DNA of 64,000 bases, from NCBI RefSeq assembly GCF_000168975.1, contig NZ_AAUW01000024.1:1-64000 (forward strand), read 5' to 3'. The notes below the pieces were generated by a model. It was not told the origin of the DNA, made no database searches, and saw only the letters and a list, made by a program, of their open reading frames with translations. Shown here one piece after another: positions 62,608 to 64,000 of this stretch (position 1 is the stretch's first letter; every line of letters starts with the position of its first letter). A program made the translations under genes and the position numbers. Origin of the DNA: Roseibium aggregatum IAM 12614 (GTDB taxonomy: Bacteria > Pseudomonadota > Alphaproteobacteria > Rhizobiales > Stappiaceae).

Positions 62608-64000
62608 TCAGGTTTCCCAGCGGACCGTTTTCCAGGACGAATAGGTCACCTTGCCGGTCGGATAGACCACCTTGGAGCGCTCATCGATCCGGTTGTAATA
62701 GGTCAGCTTGTATTCCGGGTAGCGGCAGGTGCTCACCGGTCCATTCGCCCGCACGAGGCTATAGCCGGGATTGCCGGTCAGGGTCTTGGAAGACCCGCCG
62801 CAGTTGCCGGAAACGGTGGTGTAGTTGCCGCTGCCGTCCCGCACGACAAGGGTGTAGCCCTTCGCCGAGATGTTGACGCGGTGGCCGTTCAGCTTGCGCG
62901 TTTCCGTGCTTCGCTGACACTTGTCACCGTTGTTCAGTGTGGTGCCGTCCCCGGATGCCTTTGAATAGCTGGACCCGTCCGGACGCGTGTAGATCTTGGT
63001 CCGTTTGGTCGGAACCATCTCGGTGCAACCGTTATAGTACTTCCGGGAGTAGTCTGGGCTGTCCTGGTTGCGAACGAAGGTATAGGCAATCTCGGACGTA
63101 CCCGGTTGCAGGTAGGACGTTGCGATCTTGTAGGCTTTGCCGTTCACATTGATGGAAACGTCCACGAGCTGCTGCGCACGCAGATTGGCATCGTTGTATT
63201 TCCAGCCGTTCGTGGTAACGGAGTGCGTGAATTTCTGATCATTCCGCTGGCATGCGGTCACATAGGTTCTTCCGCGGCCGGGAACGTCATAATAGTAGCG
63301 CTCCAAACCGTAGGAGAGACCAGCGGCAAGATCATGATCGAACGATGCAGGATCGTCGCAACCGTTCACCGTCGAAAAGATGCCAAGCATGTTCGCTTCG
63401 TCCGGCTGACAGCCCGCAATCACTTCCGAAGTGCCATTCACGATAATTTCGGTGCGGTACTGCCTGACGGCCTTGCCGCTCGCCAGATCGACAATCGGAG
63501 TGCAGACGTCGATGCCGTTTTTGTCGAACACGCGACTATGCGTGTAAGTGGTGTCGGTTGTGATGCACGGGGATGCCTGGAAGAGCTGACCTTCGTACTC
63601 ATAGGTCCACATCGCCATTTCCGTGGAAACGCCTGTTCCAAAGTCGTGCTGCATGGAACAACCGTTCGGCTCGGCCGTCATCTTGATCGGAGCGATGGTT
63701 TCGGATGGCGCGCATTCGCGCACGCTGACTTCCACCTTGGCATCTTTCGTATAGACAAGCGACGTGTTGACGATGGCCTCGCCGTTCTCAAGATCAAAAT
63801 CGAACGTACAGTTCTGTTTTTCCTCGATTGTGTAGGCTTTGTCTTCATCAGGCAGACACTCGCTGACCTTCAGCCGGCTTGCCTTCTCGTCTGTATAGGA
63901 GAGCGTGTATTGCGCATTGGCGATACCGGCCTCCAGATCGACCACATCCGAACAGGAGCCGTATTCCCGTTCCATTTCGAACACCGTCTCTGAGGGCGCA
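62608..64000 (-). CDS. Large Cys-repeat protein of unknown function (5' end outside window)
   Basis: At least 464 residues are in the window, and the frame is open across the right edge. The N-terminal part consists of four to five tandem units of about 45-52 residues. Each unit is C-x4-D[LF]-x2-G-...-Y-...-C, with 30-35 residues between the two Cys (31, 31, 30, 30 and 35 in order). The C-terminal ~200 residues are Tyr/Thr/Ser-rich beta-like sequence ending in a YPTGKVTYSSWKTVRWET tail. I recognise no family. Its place next to virB11 suggests a secreted or surface protein of the transfer system. Confidence 0.75.
   Translation of the reverse strand, partial: APSETVFEMEREYGSCSDVVDLEAGIANAQYTLSYTDEKASRLKVSECLPDEDKAYTIEEKQNCTFDFDLENGEAIVNTSLVYTKDAKVEVSVRECAPSETIAPIKMTAEPNGCSMQHDFGTGVSTEMAMWTYEYEGQLFQASPCITTDTTYTHSRVFDKNGIDVCTPIVDLASGKAVRQYRTEIIVNGTSEVIAGCQPDEANMLGIFSTVNGCDDPASFDHDLAAGLSYGLERYYYDVPGRGRTYVTACQRNDQKFTHSVTTNGWKYNDANLRAQQLVDVSINVNGKAYKIATSYLQPGTSEIAYTFVRNQDSPDYSRKYYNGCTEMVPTKRTKIYTRPDGSSYSKASGDGTTLNNGDKCQRSTETRKLNGHRVNISAKGYTLVVRDGSGNYTTVSGNCGGSSKTLTGNPGYSLVRANGPVSTCRYPEYKLTYYNRIDERSKVVYPTGKVTYSSWKTVRWET

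Noticed and set aside
1..64000. CRISPR arrays, rRNA or tRNA genes
   Set aside because: No regularly spaced repeats, rRNA signatures or tRNA cloverleaf patterns were recognised.

Overview
The window reads as an alphaproteobacterium, most likely a Rhizobiales/Stappiaceae- or Rhodobacterales-like marine or soil heterotroph. The evidence is the rhizobial/Rhodobacter-style hup-hyp hydrogenase cluster with a HupUV H2 sensor, TRAP and CUT1-type sugar transporters, high GC content, and a gene family typical of repABC-bearing Rhizobiales (DUF1612 plus HTH, RHE_PE00001-like). The conjugation genes at the right end and the many transposon scars suggest a megaplasmid or a chromosomal island assembled from transferred blocks. 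The species cannot be fixed from the sequence alone.

Region 1 (1-16.8 kb, all minus strand) is a nearly complete [NiFe] uptake hydrogenase cluster. In transcription order it is hupS-hupL-hupE-hupC, a terminator, then hupD-F-G-H-I-J-K-hypA-B-C-D-E-hupR-hupT-hupU-hupV, with hupV running off the left edge. Two sigma54 (-24/-12) promoters are readable, one before hupS and one before hupD. They match the NtrC-type activator HupR, which carries the GAFTGA motif, so the H2 sensor HupUV, kinase HupT and HupR probably control both transcripts. hypF is not in the window.

Region 2 (17-20.6 kb) holds decayed fragments (a TPR protein and a frameshifted DUF1254/DUF1214 protein) followed by four small exported proteins on the plus strand. 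Region 3 (20.6-40.6 kb) is bounded by two inverted copies of a three-gene module: WGR-domain protein, DUF1612/HTH protein and tyrosine recombinase. The recombinase of the left copy is broken and that of the right copy is intact. Between them lie a gene-poor stretch with a twice-repeated perfect 16-bp palindrome, a LacI-controlled sugar locus (oxidoreductase, isomerase/epimerase, CUT1 ABC transporter), a GNAT acetyltransferase, a broken IS3-family element inserted next to an older IS3 relic, and the right half of a Tn3-family transposon with its 38-bp terminal repeat.

Region 4 (40.7-47.4 kb) contains a sugar kinase truncated by an IS6-family element, a LysR/NmrA divergent pair, a Tat-type amidohydrolase and a second IS6-type transposase. 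Region 5 (47.6-56.6 kb) is a tightly overlapping catabolic operon: TRAP transporter, an ABM-fold protein, a metallo-beta-lactamase-fold hydrolase, OtnK-type four-carbon acid-sugar kinase, OtnC-type aldolase/decarboxylase and an isocitrate/isopropylmalate-type dehydrogenase. It is divergent from a Gfo/Idh/MocA oxidoreductase and a GntR regulator.

Region 6 (56.6-64 kb, minus strand) is a mobilization/type IV secretion segment: relaxase, MobC-like protein, Toprim primase, VirD4/TraG coupling protein, VirB11 ATPase, and a large unrecognised Cys-repeat protein that continues past the right edge.
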